Positions 25,174 to 34,108 of a stretch of DNA of 64,000 bases are shown here, in pieces. A program made the position numbers and the translations under genes. Source of the stretch: Kaistia sp. 32K (GTDB lineage Bacteria; Pseudomonadota; Alphaproteobacteria; Rhizobiales; Kaistiaceae); assembly GCF_016629525.1 (NCBI RefSeq), contig NZ_AP024269.1, forward strand, positions 992,001-1,056,000. Reading direction: 5' to 3'. How positions within the stretch are numbered: position 1 is the first letter of the stretch; the number at the start of each line of letters is the position of its first letter. The notes below the pieces were generated by a model. That model was not told where the DNA came from. It saw only the letters and a list, made by a program, of their open reading frames with translations, and ran no database searches.

Positions 25174-26612
25174 GGCGTTGCCTCCGCGCTTGTCATGCCG
25201 TTCAGCGCGGCCTTCAGATTGCTCTCGGCGTCGATCAGGAAGTTCGCCGCGACGACGACCTTATCGGCGGCGGCGATCCCGGAGCGGATTTCGACGAGGC
25301 CGCCGCCCTGCTGGCCGATCCGGACCTCGCGCGGCTCGAAGCGGCCGTCGCCCTTGTCCACGATGACGATCTGCCGGTCGCCGGTGTCGATCACCGCGTT
25401 GTCGGGCACGGAGACGACCTTCCTGCCGCTGCCGCTGGCGATCTCGACATCGGCATACATGTCCGGCAGCAGGACGCCGTCCGGGTTCGGGATTTCGATA
25501 CGCACCTTGGTCGTGCGGGTATCGGCTGCCACCTGCGGATAGATCAGCGCGACCCGGCCGCTGAAGCTTTCGCCCGGCCGGCTGCGCAGCCGGATCGTGG
25601 CTGTAGCCCCGACCTCGACGGCGCCGAGCTGGTACTCGGGCACGTCGGCGACGACCCAGACCGTCGAGACGTCGGCGAGGCGGAAGAGGACATCGCCGGG
25701 CGCCGCCTTCATGCCTTCGACGGCGCTGCGCTGAAGCACGATGCCGTCGCGTGGCGCCGGCCAGGTGATCGAGAGCGGCAGTTTCCGTGTCCGCTCGATC
25801 TCGGCGATCGCTTCGGCGGGAACGCCGAGATTTTCGAGCCGCTGGCGGGCGCCACCGAGGGCCCGGTCCCGCCCGCCGCTGCTGAGGTCGGTCAGGAACT
25901 GCGCCCCGGCCGCCGCGACCTCGGGCGAATAGAGCTGGAGCAGGGCCTGGCCCCTGGTGATGCGGTCGCCGGTCGTGACGTTCGCGACCGCGTTGATGAA
26001 GGCGTCCGAGCGCGTCGAGACCACCGTCACCCGCCGTTCGTCGAGCTGCACCACGCCCGGTACGCGCACCGGATTGACGATCACCCGTTCGGCGGCCGCC
26101 TCCGTCCTCACCCCCGTCCGCTGCAGCCGGCCCGGCGAGACCTTGACCGACGAGCCGTCGTCATTGTCGCCCTCATAAACAGGGATGTAGTCCATCCCCA
26201 TCGAATCCTTCTTCGGCGTCGCCGAGGTGTCCGGCAGGCCCATCGGGTTGCGGTAATAGAGCACGCGCTTGGCGTCGCTGTCGGCCGGCGCCACCGCGAC
26301 CTTCGGGGGCGCCGGTTGTTCGTCGAAGTTCGCATCCTGGCCGGCATGGATGGCCAGGAAGTCCCGGCCATCCGCCGTCTTTTTCCGTGCGGCGGAATAG
26401 GCGGGCTTTCCGTCGGGATCGCGGTAGTAGAGGACAGGCCCGGATGGCGCCGGTTCGGCTTTCGCCGGGGGCACGGCTCTTTCGAGCCAGGGGACGGCGC
26501 GGAGCCACGAAGGGTCAGGCAGCGCGAGATCGCGATGCCCAGCCCAATAGCCGCCAGCCCCCGCCGCCAGAATGGCGGCGAGGGTGAGGCCGGTTCGGCC
26601 AGCGCGGCTCAC
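25170..26612 (-). CDS. cusB: Copper/silver efflux periplasmic adaptor CusB
   Basis: 480 residues: a membrane-anchor-like leader (LTLAAILAAGAGGYWAG), then two heavy-metal-binding-type repeats (LYYRDPDGKPAYSAARKK, degenerate; LYYRNPMGLPDTSATPKKDS plus MGMDYIPVYEGD, canonical), and the membrane-fusion body with lipoyl and beta-barrel parts (VQLDERRVTVVSTRSDAF, VPDNAVIDTGDRQIVIV). Start chosen at GTG 26612, which overlaps the previous gene stop as GTGA; longer frames run into that gene. The duplicated metal-binding repeat is unusual in that the first copy has lost its methionines. Confidence 0.92.
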   Translation of the reverse strand: MSRAGRTGLTLAAILAAGAGGYWAGHRDLALPDPSWLRAVPWLERAVPPAKAEPAPSGPVLYYRDPDGKPAYSAARKKTADGRDFLAIHAGQDANFDEQPAPPKVAVAPADSDAKRVLYYRNPMGLPDTSATPKKDSMGMDYIPVYEGDNDDGSSVKVSPGRLQRTGVRTEAAAERVIVNPVRVPGVVQLDERRVTVVSTRSDAFINAVANVTTGDRITRGQALLQLYSPEVAAAGAQFLTDLSSGGRDRALGGARQRLENLGVPAEAIAEIERTRKLPLSITWPAPRDGIVLQRSAVEGMKAAPGDVLFRLADVSTVWVVADVPEYQLGAVEVGATATIRLRSRPGESFSGRVALIYPQVAADTRTTKVRIEIPNPDGVLLPDMYADVEIASGSGRKVVSVPDNAVIDTGDRQIVIVDKGDGRFEPREVRIGQQGGGLVEIRSGIAAADKVVVAANFLIDAESNLKAALNGMTSAEATP

Positions 26613-27007
26613 GGGACAGCCTTGAACACGAGCTTGCTGTTGACGGTGCCGGTCTCGCCCTGCACCTTGGCGCCGAGCGACAGGCGCCATCCGCCTGCCA
26701 TCGAGATCTCAGCCTTGAAGCGATAGATGCCGGGCTCGGTCGAAGGCAGCGCTTCGATCGGCATGGCCATCATCTCCATTCCGTCGGGCGCCATATCCAC
26801 GCGCTGCGCGAAGATCACCGCGTCCGGCACGGTCTTGCCGGACCGCTTGTCGATCAGGCGGACATCGATCTCGGCCGCGTTGCCCTGCTTGATTTCGGGC
26901 TGGACGAGCTGGAACTCGTAGTCCTCGATCCCGGCCCACGCGCTGGTGGAAAAAGCCGCAAGACCGATCACCGCCGCGGCGGCGGCGTGCTTCATGGAAA
27001 ACGTCAT
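26609..27007 (-). CDS. Small exported FixH/YtkA-like protein
   Basis: 132 residues with a signal peptide (AAVIGLAAFSTSAWA) and an immunoglobulin-like domain resembling the FixH/YtkA family: VQPEIKQGNAAEIDVRLIDK, VIFAQRVDMAPDGMEMMAMP, GIYRFKAEISMAGGWRLSL. The Met cluster (residues ~71-82) could bind copper. Coupled to cusB by a 4-bp overlap, so it is part of the cus operon. Start at ATG 27007; ATG 26995 is an alternative. Function not established. Confidence 0.72.
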   Translation of the reverse strand: MTFSMKHAAAAAVIGLAAFSTSAWAGIEDYEFQLVQPEIKQGNAAEIDVRLIDKRSGKTVPDAVIFAQRVDMAPDGMEMMAMPIEALPSTEPGIYRFKAEISMAGGWRLSLGAKVQGETGTVNSKLVFKAVP

Positions 27008-27137
27008 GGTTCAATACCCAGGTTCATCGTGATCCGCGCAGGCGCGCGGCTGGGCCATGGCGACAAGCCACGGCGCTTCTCCGCGCGGCGGTCGGCCGCG
27101 CGGCGACAGGCGGCTCAAAATCGAGCCGACGATGAAC

Positions 27138-27539
27138 TCAGGTTCTGGGCGGTCGTGGCGGGGGCGGTTCGGCCCAGGGATCGCGCGCGGCGTCATTCGA
27201 CGGCACGAGCACGGCGACCGGCATAGGGATCGCCGGCGTCGATGCGCCGACCACCGGCGCGTTCGGGAAACATTTGGCGAGGCAAAGGATCGCCAGCGGG
27301 CACGCCTTCTGGCAATCCGGCAGCGACTGCTTCTGCTCAGGACAGCACGGCATGCCGTCCGTCATGCCGGCCATCGCTTCCATAGCCGGCATGTCCTCCA
27401 TCGCCGCCATCGGCTCGGCGGTCGTCATGGTCTCGACAGCCGTCATCGCCGCGGCCGAGGGCACAGCGATCGGAGCGGTCAGAAGGCCGAGGACCGCCAG
27501 GATCGAGAGCAGCCGGGGGAGGAGGGACCGAAGTTTCAC
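27138..27539 (-). CDS. Met/Cys-rich exported protein of the cus operon
   Basis: 133 residues from GTG 27539, with GAGAGG about nine bases upstream. A signal peptide (LLSILAVLGLLTAPIAVPSAAA) precedes a stretch with nine methionines within ~38 residues (MTAVETMTTAEPMAAMEDMP and on) and then five or more cysteines (MPCCPEQK, DCQKACPLAILCLAKC). The end is proline-rich. I do not recognise a family. Composition and position ahead of the FixH-like and cusBA genes suggest a periplasmic Cu(I) buffer or chaperone. Confidence 0.6.
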   Translation of the reverse strand: MKLRSLLPRLLSILAVLGLLTAPIAVPSAAAMTAVETMTTAEPMAAMEDMPAMEAMAGMTDGMPCCPEQKQSLPDCQKACPLAILCLAKCFPNAPVVGASTPAIPMPVAVLVPSNDAARDPWAEPPPPRPPRT

Positions 27540-27644
27540 GCGCGCAACCTCTCACATCGCGCAGAGCCGGCAAAGGTGGTCGCGATCACATAAGTGTCAG
27601 GGCGGTGAGGCTGTTTGCCGCGAGGCGCGTTGGCCGGAGCATTG

Positions 27645-27674
27645 CGGGACGGCCGCCATAGGCGGGCCGTCCCG
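27645..27674 (-). terminator. Hairpin after the reductase gene
   Basis: CGGGACGGCC-GCC-ATA-GGC-G-GGCCGTCCCG, a 13-bp stem with one bulged G, lies 46 bp past the stop of the minus-strand reductase and ahead of the cus operon. Likely separates the two transcripts. Nothing else is seen in 27540-27720 apart from the cus promoter region. Confidence 0.6.
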
Positions 27675-27720
27675 GATGTTCCCGAGGCGCGTCCTGAACA
27701 GACGCCCCCGGCTAGCCGGC

Positions 27721-28473
27721 CTAGGCCGTGATCGGGGTTTCCCGGCGCGCGAGGGCGACCCGCTCGTCGTTCGTCGGGTTCTCCGCGAAGATCTTCTGAA
27801 TGTTGGCGACGAATTCGGCTCGCTTCGCGGGCGCCGCGCCCTCGACCGCCGAAGCGAGCGCGCGGCGCAGATCGCTCAGGCCATAGTCCGTGCAATAGGC
27901 CGGGGTATTGGGCTGCTGACGCCAGGAGTCCTGCAGGCTGCCCGCATCGAGCGGATCGAAGCCGACCTGGTCCACCAGCCCCATGGCAACCCGCTTCTCC
28001 TCGGGAGTGTCCCCCGCGACGGCGAGCGCCACGCGGTTTCTGGCGCCGGCGGGCTTTCCCTTTTCGGCGAGGGAGGCGGCGAAGATGCTGTTGAAAGCCT
28101 TGATGATGGGGCGGCCGAGCTGTTCCGCCACCCACACGCTTTCGGTCTTCCCGGCTTCGATCTCCTCCACCGGGGGATCGCGCAGGACGGGATAGTAGTT
28201 GCCGGTATCGATCACCGGCACGCCCTCCCGGAGATTGGCGAACAACCCTCGCGGCAGTTTCGCAATGGCCGAGAATGGAATGGAAATGATGACCGCATCG
28301 ACGCCGTCGACGGCGCCGGAGACATCGGTCGCGCTGGCTCCGGCCGCCTTGGCGAATTCCCGGACCGCATCCGCGCCACGCGAGTTGGCAACCCTGACCT
28401 CATGCCCTTTCGCGGCCAGGGAGCGCGCCAAATGCCCGCCGATTGCGCCGACGCCGATAATGCCGATTTTCAT
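27721..28473 (-). CDS. NAD(P)-binding oxidoreductase, F420-dependent NADP reductase-like
   Basis: 250 residues with an N-terminal Rossmann fold (KIGIIGVGAIGGHLARSLAAKGHEV read in parts; VANSRG after strand two suits NADPH) and the family motifs VIISIPFSAI and VIDTGNYY, with IKAFNSIFAASLAEKG further on. Proteins of this class are often annotated as F420-NADP reductases, but related bacterial enzymes work without F420, and the window holds no F420 gene. Substrate unknown. Separated from the LacI gene by 179 bp containing only G-rich GCGACGG-type runs, so it probably has its own promoter. Confidence 0.75.
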   Translation of the reverse strand: MKIGIIGVGAIGGHLARSLAAKGHEVRVANSRGADAVREFAKAAGASATDVSGAVDGVDAVIISIPFSAIAKLPRGLFANLREGVPVIDTGNYYPVLRDPPVEEIEAGKTESVWVAEQLGRPIIKAFNSIFAASLAEKGKPAGARNRVALAVAGDTPEEKRVAMGLVDQVGFDPLDAGSLQDSWRQQPNTPAYCTDYGLSDLRRALASAVEGAAPAKRAEFVANIQKIFAENPTNDERVALARRETPITA

Positions 28474-28652
28474 GAGAACACCTTGTAGGTTGACCGCGCT
28501 GTTCCCGGACGTAGGTCTGCGCTACCACAACGACAAGAACACATCGAAAAGTTGAGTGCCGACATAGGCGGCAGCGGCGACCGGAGCAGGGGGCGCGGGG
28601 AAGGGCGACGGCAGGAGAGGCGACGGCGAATGGGGCGAAGGCGACAGCACTT

Positions 28653-29642
28653 CTAGGCTGTCGAGCCCCAGCGGGCGGTGCACTCCAGAAGGATACTGTG
28701 CGAGGCGTCGGCGTCCTTCTCGTGGCGTTCGATCAGCGCCACGATCGCATCGACGAAGGCGACGTGGTCCTGGCTGAGCGTCGTCAGATCATGGCTTTCC
28801 CAGGCGGCCATGGCGATGCCGTCTTGGCCAACGACCGCGAGATCCTCCGGAACCCGGCGGCCCAGGACCTTGCGGGCGGCGTCGGCGGCGCCGATCGCCA
28901 TCACGTCATTGCCGCAGATGATGGCATCCACCTTGGCGCGGTGCAGCAGCAGCACCGCTTCCTTGAAGCCCGCGTCATAGGAATAATCGCCGGAGGCTTC
29001 CGCCACGAAGGCGAGGTCGCGCTTCTCCAGCGCGTCCGCGAACCAGGCCCTGCGCTTCTTGTCGATCCAGCTGGTCGCTGTCCCCGAGATGTAGCCAAAG
29101 CGCCGGCGACCGTCCCGGACGATCTTGTCGATGAGCTGGTCGGCCGCCTCCGAACCGTCGATACGGATATGCGAGACGTCGGCGTTGTCGAGCGGCTCGG
29201 ACGAAACGATGATCGGCCGGGTCGTATGGAAGATGTCGACCGCGTCCTGCATCGAAACCGTATCGGAAAAGACGACGACATGATCGACCTGATAGGTCGA
29301 GGCGAGCCGGATCAGCTGCAGCCGGTCCTCGTGATCGGCGCAGCACAAAAGGATCGGCAGAAGCTGCCGATCCTGGAGACGATGGACGAGGAGCTGCAGG
29401 TCCTCGGCCTCGCAGGGATTGCCGATCGCATTGACGACCAGCGCGACGAGACGCGAGCGCTGGTTGTTGAGCGACCGTGCAATCGCATTCGGCTGGTAGC
29501 CGTGCTCCCGAGCGACGCTGAGAATGCGATCGCGCGTGGCGCTGCCAATGCGGGAATCCGGCGAGAAAGCGCGGGAGATCGTTGCCGACGAAACGCCGGC
29601 AAGCTTGGCCAATTCCCTCGACGTGATGCGCTTCTTGTTCAT
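28653..29642 (-). CDS. LacI-family regulator of the sugar (Thu-like) locus
   Basis: 329 residues. Helix-turn-helix ITSRELAKLAGVSSATISRAF with the hinge region YQPNAIARSLNNQRS, then the sugar-sensing domain (VDAIICGNDVMAIGAAD, VPEDLAVVGQDG). Start at ATG 29642, the usual few residues before the helix-turn-helix. It lies 19 bp downstream of the Gfo/Idh/MocA gene in the same operon and is presumably the repressor of the divergent importer, by analogy with ThuR. Confidence 0.9.
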   Translation of the reverse strand: MNKKRITSRELAKLAGVSSATISRAFSPDSRIGSATRDRILSVAREHGYQPNAIARSLNNQRSRLVALVVNAIGNPCEAEDLQLLVHRLQDRQLLPILLCCADHEDRLQLIRLASTYQVDHVVVFSDTVSMQDAVDIFHTTRPIIVSSEPLDNADVSHIRIDGSEAADQLIDKIVRDGRRRFGYISGTATSWIDKKRRAWFADALEKRDLAFVAEASGDYSYDAGFKEAVLLLHRAKVDAIICGNDVMAIGAADAARKVLGRRVPEDLAVVGQDGIAMAAWESHDLTTLSQDHVAFVDAIVALIERHEKDADASHSILLECTARWGSTA

Positions 29643-29661
29643 CGGAACCCGCGGATTGGTT

Positions 29662-30675
29662 TCATCCGGCTGTAGCACCAATCCGGATCGATTCTCCATC
29701 GCGCGCCGCCGACGCCTTGATCGCGTCCCAGAGCTGCGCAAAGCGGAGGCCGTTCTCGACCGTGGAGGAGTTGGGCGCCGTGCCCTCGCGGATGGCGAGG
29801 AAGCTCTTCATCGGATTGTCGAGGATTTCCGCCGTCTCGCGCTGGGCGGTCTCGCCGGGCAGGCTGATCTCGCGCCACCCGCCCCACGCGTCGATGCGGA
29901 TGATCGCGCCGGTATAGAAGAGCGTGATGTAGGAGGCGCAGCCGGGCGGTCCTTCGCCCGCCGCGTTGAACGTGACGAGCGCGCCGCTGTCGAGCCGGGC
30001 GGAGACCGCGCACAGGATATCGATCGGCTTGCCGCGGTTGTTCATATAGGCGGAAACGCGGGCAAATCCGGAATCGGCGAGCAGGCACACCGTGTTCATC
30101 ATGTGCGCGCCGGTGTCGAACATGAAGCCGCCGCCGGAAATCTCCGGCTGCTGCTTCCAGTGGCCGTTGTAGCTTTCCGACCAGCCTTCCCAGATCGTCG
30201 CCGCGACGTTGACGAGTTCGCCGAACTCTCCCGCCTGGGCGCGCCGCTTCGTGTCCAGCACCAGCGGCGACAGGCCGCCCTGGAAGGCGATGACGATGGT
30301 GACGCCCGTCTGCTTCTGGGCGGCGATCAGCCGTTCGGCTTCCTCGACCGTCGTCACCATCGGCTTCTCGAGCAGGAGGTCGAGCCCGGCCTCGGCAACG
30401 GCGATCGCCTGCTCGGCATGGAAGGCGTGCGGGGTCGAGACATAGACCGCGTCCAGCTGGTCCCGGCAGGCCGCGAGCATGTCGCGGTAGTCGTCGAATT
30501 CCTGCGGTTCCGGCTTGCCGGCGGCGGTGCATATATCGGCGAGGCGGCGGCGCGACGGCACGTTCACGTCGGCTGAGGCGACGAAGGTCACCTCCGGCAT
30601 ATGCACCCAGCCGCGCGCATAGTCGGCCGCCTTCAGGCCCGCGCCAATGATCCCAAGCCGCAATGGGTTGGACAT
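29662..30675 (-). CDS. Gfo/Idh/MocA-family sugar dehydrogenase (ThuB-like)
   Basis: 337 residues. N-terminal Rossmann motif LGIIGAGLKAADYARGW, the EKP motif (LLLEKPMVTTVEEAERLI) typical of the family, and the catalytic-domain stretch GGGFMFDTGAHMMNTV with the expected Asp and His. ATG 30675 has GGGAGAG upstream. With ThuA encoded at the far end of the divergent operon, a role in oxidising a disaccharide or its 3-keto form is plausible, as for ThuB in Sinorhizobium; sequence alone does not settle the substrate. Confidence 0.85.
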   Translation of the reverse strand: MSNPLRLGIIGAGLKAADYARGWVHMPEVTFVASADVNVPSRRRLADICTAAGKPEPQEFDDYRDMLAACRDQLDAVYVSTPHAFHAEQAIAVAEAGLDLLLEKPMVTTVEEAERLIAAQKQTGVTIVIAFQGGLSPLVLDTKRRAQAGEFGELVNVAATIWEGWSESYNGHWKQQPEISGGGFMFDTGAHMMNTVCLLADSGFARVSAYMNNRGKPIDILCAVSARLDSGALVTFNAAGEGPPGCASYITLFYTGAIIRIDAWGGWREISLPGETAQRETAEILDNPMKSFLAIREGTAPNSSTVENGLRFAQLWDAIKASAARDGESIRIGATAG

Positions 30676-30698
30676 GTCTCTCTCCCGAGTGATGGTGT

Positions 30699-30716
30699 TG
30701 TGTATACGGTTACACA
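30699..30716. promoter_or_regulatory. Candidate LacI-type operator
   Basis: TGTGTA-TACGGT-TACACA, perfect 6-bp arms with a six-base centre, 24 bp upstream of the dehydrogenase start. The length and symmetry fit a LacI-family dimer. A second symmetric element, ACACGTGT at 30815-30822, lies 48 bp before the importer start and could be a partner site. Confidence 0.6.
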
Positions 30717-30870
30717 GAATTGCATTTCCCTGCAATGACGAAATAATTACGCTATTTCAATGGCTTGATGATTTGACGCGGGAGCGCTTGATTCACGTCT
30801 TGCCGATTTGAAAAACACGTGTACAGTTTTGTGTGACCGCTGGAGGGCGGCCGTTACCAGGGAGGAAACT

Positions 30871-32163
30871 ATGAGGAAAGTGCTCTTGGCGGGCCTTTGG
30901 GCCGCCGGGCTGAGCGTGGCTGTCGCGCCCGTTCACGCCGAAACCATCCGCATCGCCAATCACGGTCAGGCCGGCATCGACGCGATGAAGGGGACCGTCG
31001 CGGAAATCGAGAAGAAATACGGCGTCACCGTCGAGGTCGTCGAATATCCCGCGCCCGACAAGGACTATGTGACGAAGCTGCTCACCGAGTTGGCCGCCGG
31101 CAACGGGCCGGACATCTTCTCGGTTCCGAGCGCAAGCTATGTCGCCGACATGGTGGCCGCGGGCTATCTCGCGCCGATCACCGCCGAGCTGAAGGCCTGG
31201 GACGGCTATGACCAGCTCTACGACGTCGCCAAGCAGCTGGCGGTCAGCCCGGATGGCGAGACCTACGTTCTCCCGTCGATGCTCGGCATCAACCAGATCT
31301 ATTTCCGTCGCGACGTGATGGAGAAGGCCGGCATCTCGACCGAGCAGCCGAAGACCTGGGCCGAACTCATCGATCGGGCCAAGGAGATCAAGGCCAAGAC
31401 CGGCCAGTACGGCCTGCTGTTCCCGGCCGGCGTTGCCTGGGGCGGCGGTGCGTTCGAGGAAGGCTTCCAGCATCTCCTCGTCGGCTCGAAGACGCCGCAG
31501 ATCGCGGCCGCCGACGGCAAGCTCAGCCTGACCGGCGAGGGCGTCAAGGACGTGTTCGGCGTCTACAAGGAGCTGATCGACAACGACCTGATGCCCGTCC
31601 AGCCGCTGCTCGGACCGGAGCCCTGGGTGATCCCCAAATATGAGATGTTCCCGGCCGGCAAGCTGGTGGCCACGACCTGCGGATCCTGGTGCTACATCTA
31701 CGACTGGGGTCGCGAGAGCAAGAACCCCATCCCGAATGTCGAGAAGGTCGTCGGCACCTGGACGATCCCCGGCCAGTCCAGCGGGCAATACGTGCTCGCC
31801 GGCCTCGCCGCGCCCTGGGCCGTCAACTCGAAGGCCGCGAATGTCGAGCTGGCCAAGAAGGCGCTGCTCGAAATCGGTTCGGTCAAGACCGAGGTCGCCT
31901 ATGCCGGCCTGATCGGCAATATCCCGGCCCGCAAGGATGCCGGCTCCGATCCCGACTTCCAGAAGCTGGTCGAGCTCGTGCCGATCCATGCCGCCGCTGA
32001 AAACGGCGTCTACCTCAAGCAGGCGGCAGGCTTCTCGGCCGTGTCGGAAGGCGTGGCCCGCGCCACCGAGGCGCTGCTGCGCAAGGAAACGGACGCCGCC
32101 GGCGCCCAGAAGATCCTGGTTGATTACGTCAAGGAAGTCCTCGGCGACGACGCGGTCGAATAG
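30871..32163 (+). CDS. Sugar ABC transporter substrate-binding protein (CUT1)
   Basis: 430 residues. Signal peptide cleaved near VHAE, then a cluster-B type binding protein: ETIRIANHGQAGIDAMKGTV, AGNGPDIFSVPSASYVADM, YVLPSMLGINQIYFRRDVME. GGAGG precedes ATG 30871. First gene of the importer operon and therefore the best candidate for the sensor of substrate identity. Thu-type (trehalose/maltose/sucrose) specificity is suggested only by the thuA gene in the operon. A hairpin follows. Confidence 0.88.
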   Translation: MRKVLLAGLWAAGLSVAVAPVHAETIRIANHGQAGIDAMKGTVAEIEKKYGVTVEVVEYPAPDKDYVTKLLTELAAGNGPDIFSVPSASYVADMVAAGYLAPITAELKAWDGYDQLYDVAKQLAVSPDGETYVLPSMLGINQIYFRRDVMEKAGISTEQPKTWAELIDRAKEIKAKTGQYGLLFPAGVAWGGGAFEEGFQHLLVGSKTPQIAAADGKLSLTGEGVKDVFGVYKELIDNDLMPVQPLLGPEPWVIPKYEMFPAGKLVATTCGSWCYIYDWGRESKNPIPNVEKVVGTWTIPGQSSGQYVLAGLAAPWAVNSKAANVELAKKALLEIGSVKTEVAYAGLIGNIPARKDAGSDPDFQKLVELVPIHAAAENGVYLKQAAGFSAVSEGVARATEALLRKETDAAGAQKILVDYVKEVLGDDAVE

Positions 32164-32192
32164 CCTCCCTCGGCCGTAGATCGTCCAGCCAG

Positions 32193-32224
32193 GGGGAGAG
32201 GCGGAGCCTTGTCCGCTTCTCCCC
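32193..32224 (+). terminator. Intercistronic hairpin after the binding-protein gene
   Basis: Thirteen-base arms (32193-32205 and 32212-32224), complementary except one G-U pair, with a six-base loop. In the 125-bp gap before the permease genes. Probably an mRNA-stabilising or attenuating hairpin that leaves the binding protein in excess. Confidence 0.6.
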
Positions 32225-32288
32225 TCGGCCGCAATTGGCGGCCCGCCGGACGATGTCGCTGACCCGATCCTGAAGCCCGGATGTTTCC

Positions 32289-33167
32289 ATGACTTATGAG
32301 AAACGTGTTTCCTGGCAGCTCCGGCTGATCTTGCTGCCATCCGTTCTGCTGCTCTTCGCCTTCGTCATCTATCCGGCGATCTATTCCGTCTATCTGAGCC
32401 TCACCAACGAGGCCCTGACCGGCGCCGCCGCGCTCAATCCGCGCTTCGTCGGCGCTCGGAACTATATCCGCCTGTTCAACGACCCGAAGTTCTGGAATTC
32501 GCTGCTCGTCACGCTCCTCTTCGTGATCGGCTCGGCCATCATCGGCCAGTTCATACTGGGCCTGGTTTCGGCGATCCTGCTGCGCCGGCCGCTCAGGATG
32601 AAGTCGATCTTCAATTCGATCATCCTGCTGCCGAACGCCGTGCCCGAGGTGGTCGCCGGCTTCATGTGGATCTCGATGCTGGCCGGCGGCGAGCGCGCCA
32701 CGCTGTCGCGCATCGTCGCCTTCTTCGGCCTGGAGCCGACGGACTGGCTGCAGACCTTTCCGCTCACCATGATCATCATCGTCAATACGTGGCGCGGCAT
32801 CGCGACCGCGATGATCCTGCTGACCGCCGGTCTGAGCGCCGTTTCCGAGGAGGTCTATGAGGCCGCGCGCATGGATGGGGCGACCCCGCGCCAGATGTTC
32901 ACGCGCATCACGCTGCCGCTGATCGCGCCGACGATCCTGCTCTACATGCTCGTCTCGACCGTTTCGACGATCGCCATCTTCGGCTTCGTCTATGCGCTGA
33001 CGCGCGGCGGCCCGGGGGGCGCGACCGAGCTGATCAGCATCTACATCTACAACCAGTCCTTCACGGCCTTCCAGCTCGGCTACGGCTCCGCGGTGGCGGT
33101 GGTTGCGCTCGTCTTCTCGCTCGCGATCGGCGTGATCTACGTCCGTGCGCTCAAGGTGGAGGTCTGA
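32289..33167 (+). CDS. Sugar ABC transporter permease (MalF/UgpA type)
   Basis: 292 residues, about six membrane helices. The cytoplasmic EAA loop reads YEAARMDGATPRQMFTRITL, the contact point for the ATPase. NPRFVGARNYIRLFNDPKFW is the typical pre-helix-2 segment. Ends one base before the next permease gene. Confidence 0.9.
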   Translation: MTYEKRVSWQLRLILLPSVLLLFAFVIYPAIYSVYLSLTNEALTGAAALNPRFVGARNYIRLFNDPKFWNSLLVTLLFVIGSAIIGQFILGLVSAILLRRPLRMKSIFNSIILLPNAVPEVVAGFMWISMLAGGERATLSRIVAFFGLEPTDWLQTFPLTMIIIVNTWRGIATAMILLTAGLSAVSEEVYEAARMDGATPRQMFTRITLPLIAPTILLYMLVSTVSTIAIFGFVYALTRGGPGGATELISIYIYNQSFTAFQLGYGSAVAVVALVFSLAIGVIYVRALKVEV

Positions 33168-33168
33168 G

Positions 33169-34083
33169 ATGGCGATCCATCATGCCCACAATCCTTCAAA
33201 GCGACGCGGCGCCGAATTGGGCGCGTACGCGACGCTGTCGCTGATCTCGATCTTCTGCGCCATCCCGTTCTTCTGGGTGCTGCTGGCCTCGATCGACGGC
33301 AACGCGTCATTGTTCCTGCAATGGCCGCGCGAACTGACGATCAACAACTATGTCCGCATCTTCGCGCAGGAGGACGGCACGCGCTGGCTGCTGAATTCGC
33401 TCTTCGTGGTCGGCACCGCGACGTTGATCGTCATGGTGCTGGCGGGGCTCGGCGGCTATGCGCTGTCGCGCACCCGCGCCTGGTGGAAGCGGCCGTTCCT
33501 CTACACCATCCTGCTGATCCGTGTCCTGCCGACGACGGCGCTGGTCGTGCCGCTCTACAAGGTCCTTCTGACCGCCAATAACGGCCTCGGGACGGTGCTT
33601 CGCGAGCTGTTCGGCAATGGTCCGGCGCGGCAGATCCTGCGTTATGTCGGCTTCATCGACGGCTATCTCGGCCTGATCCTCGTGCTGGCGACGATGCAAT
33701 TGCCGCTGGCACTCTGGATCATGAAGACCTTCTTCGACACCGTCCCGCGCGACTATGAGGAGGCGGCGCTGATGGACGGCGCAACCCTTCTGCAGCGCAT
33801 CCGCCGGGTCCTGATCCCGCTCGCCCTGCCGGGCCTCGGCGCCGCCGGCCTCTTCGCCTTCATCTCTGCCTGGGGCGATTTCCTGCTGCCGCTGATCCTG
33901 CTTTCCTCGCCGGATCTGCAGACGCTGCCGCTCGGGCTCTTCCGTGCCTTCCTGCGCGTCAACACCATCGACTACGGTTTTCTGGCAGCCCTCGCCTTCG
34001 TCTACCTGCTGCCGGCCGTCGTCGCCTTCGGCTTTGCCCGTCGCTTTCTGGTCCAGACCTTCTCAGGCGGGGTCAAGGGCTGA
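33169..34083 (+). CDS. Sugar ABC transporter permease (MalG/UgpE type)
   Basis: 304 residues, six membrane helices; EAA loop YEEAALMDGATLLQRIRRVL and the RVLPTTALVVPLYKVL stretch of the family. ATG 33169 comes one base after the previous stop. Partner of the upstream permease. The insertion around residues 140-165 (NNGLGTVLRELFGNGPARQ) is longer than in most members I know. Confidence 0.9.
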   Translation: MAIHHAHNPSKRRGAELGAYATLSLISIFCAIPFFWVLLASIDGNASLFLQWPRELTINNYVRIFAQEDGTRWLLNSLFVVGTATLIVMVLAGLGGYALSRTRAWWKRPFLYTILLIRVLPTTALVVPLYKVLLTANNGLGTVLRELFGNGPARQILRYVGFIDGYLGLILVLATMQLPLALWIMKTFFDTVPRDYEEAALMDGATLLQRIRRVLIPLALPGLGAAGLFAFISAWGDFLLPLILLSSPDLQTLPLGLFRAFLRVNTIDYGFLAALAFVYLLPAVVAFGFARRFLVQTFSGGVKG

Positions 34084-34108
34084 TGCCTCTCATGATGGAT
34101 ACATATTC

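Noticed and set aside
21973..25542. Plus-strand open frame (about 1189 codons) opposite cusA and cusB
   Set aside because: No recognisable domain, low-complexity Arg/Asp/His composition, and the minus strand encodes clear CusA with all its motifs.
27721..28473. Idea that the reductase shows coenzyme F420 metabolism
   Set aside because: The family name is historical; the NADP-type Rossmann fold is visible but no F420 biosynthesis or F420-specific gene is present.
28560..28640. GCGACGG-type short repeats upstream of the reductase
   Set aside because: Irregular G-rich runs of low complexity; period and copies too imperfect to call a tandem repeat.
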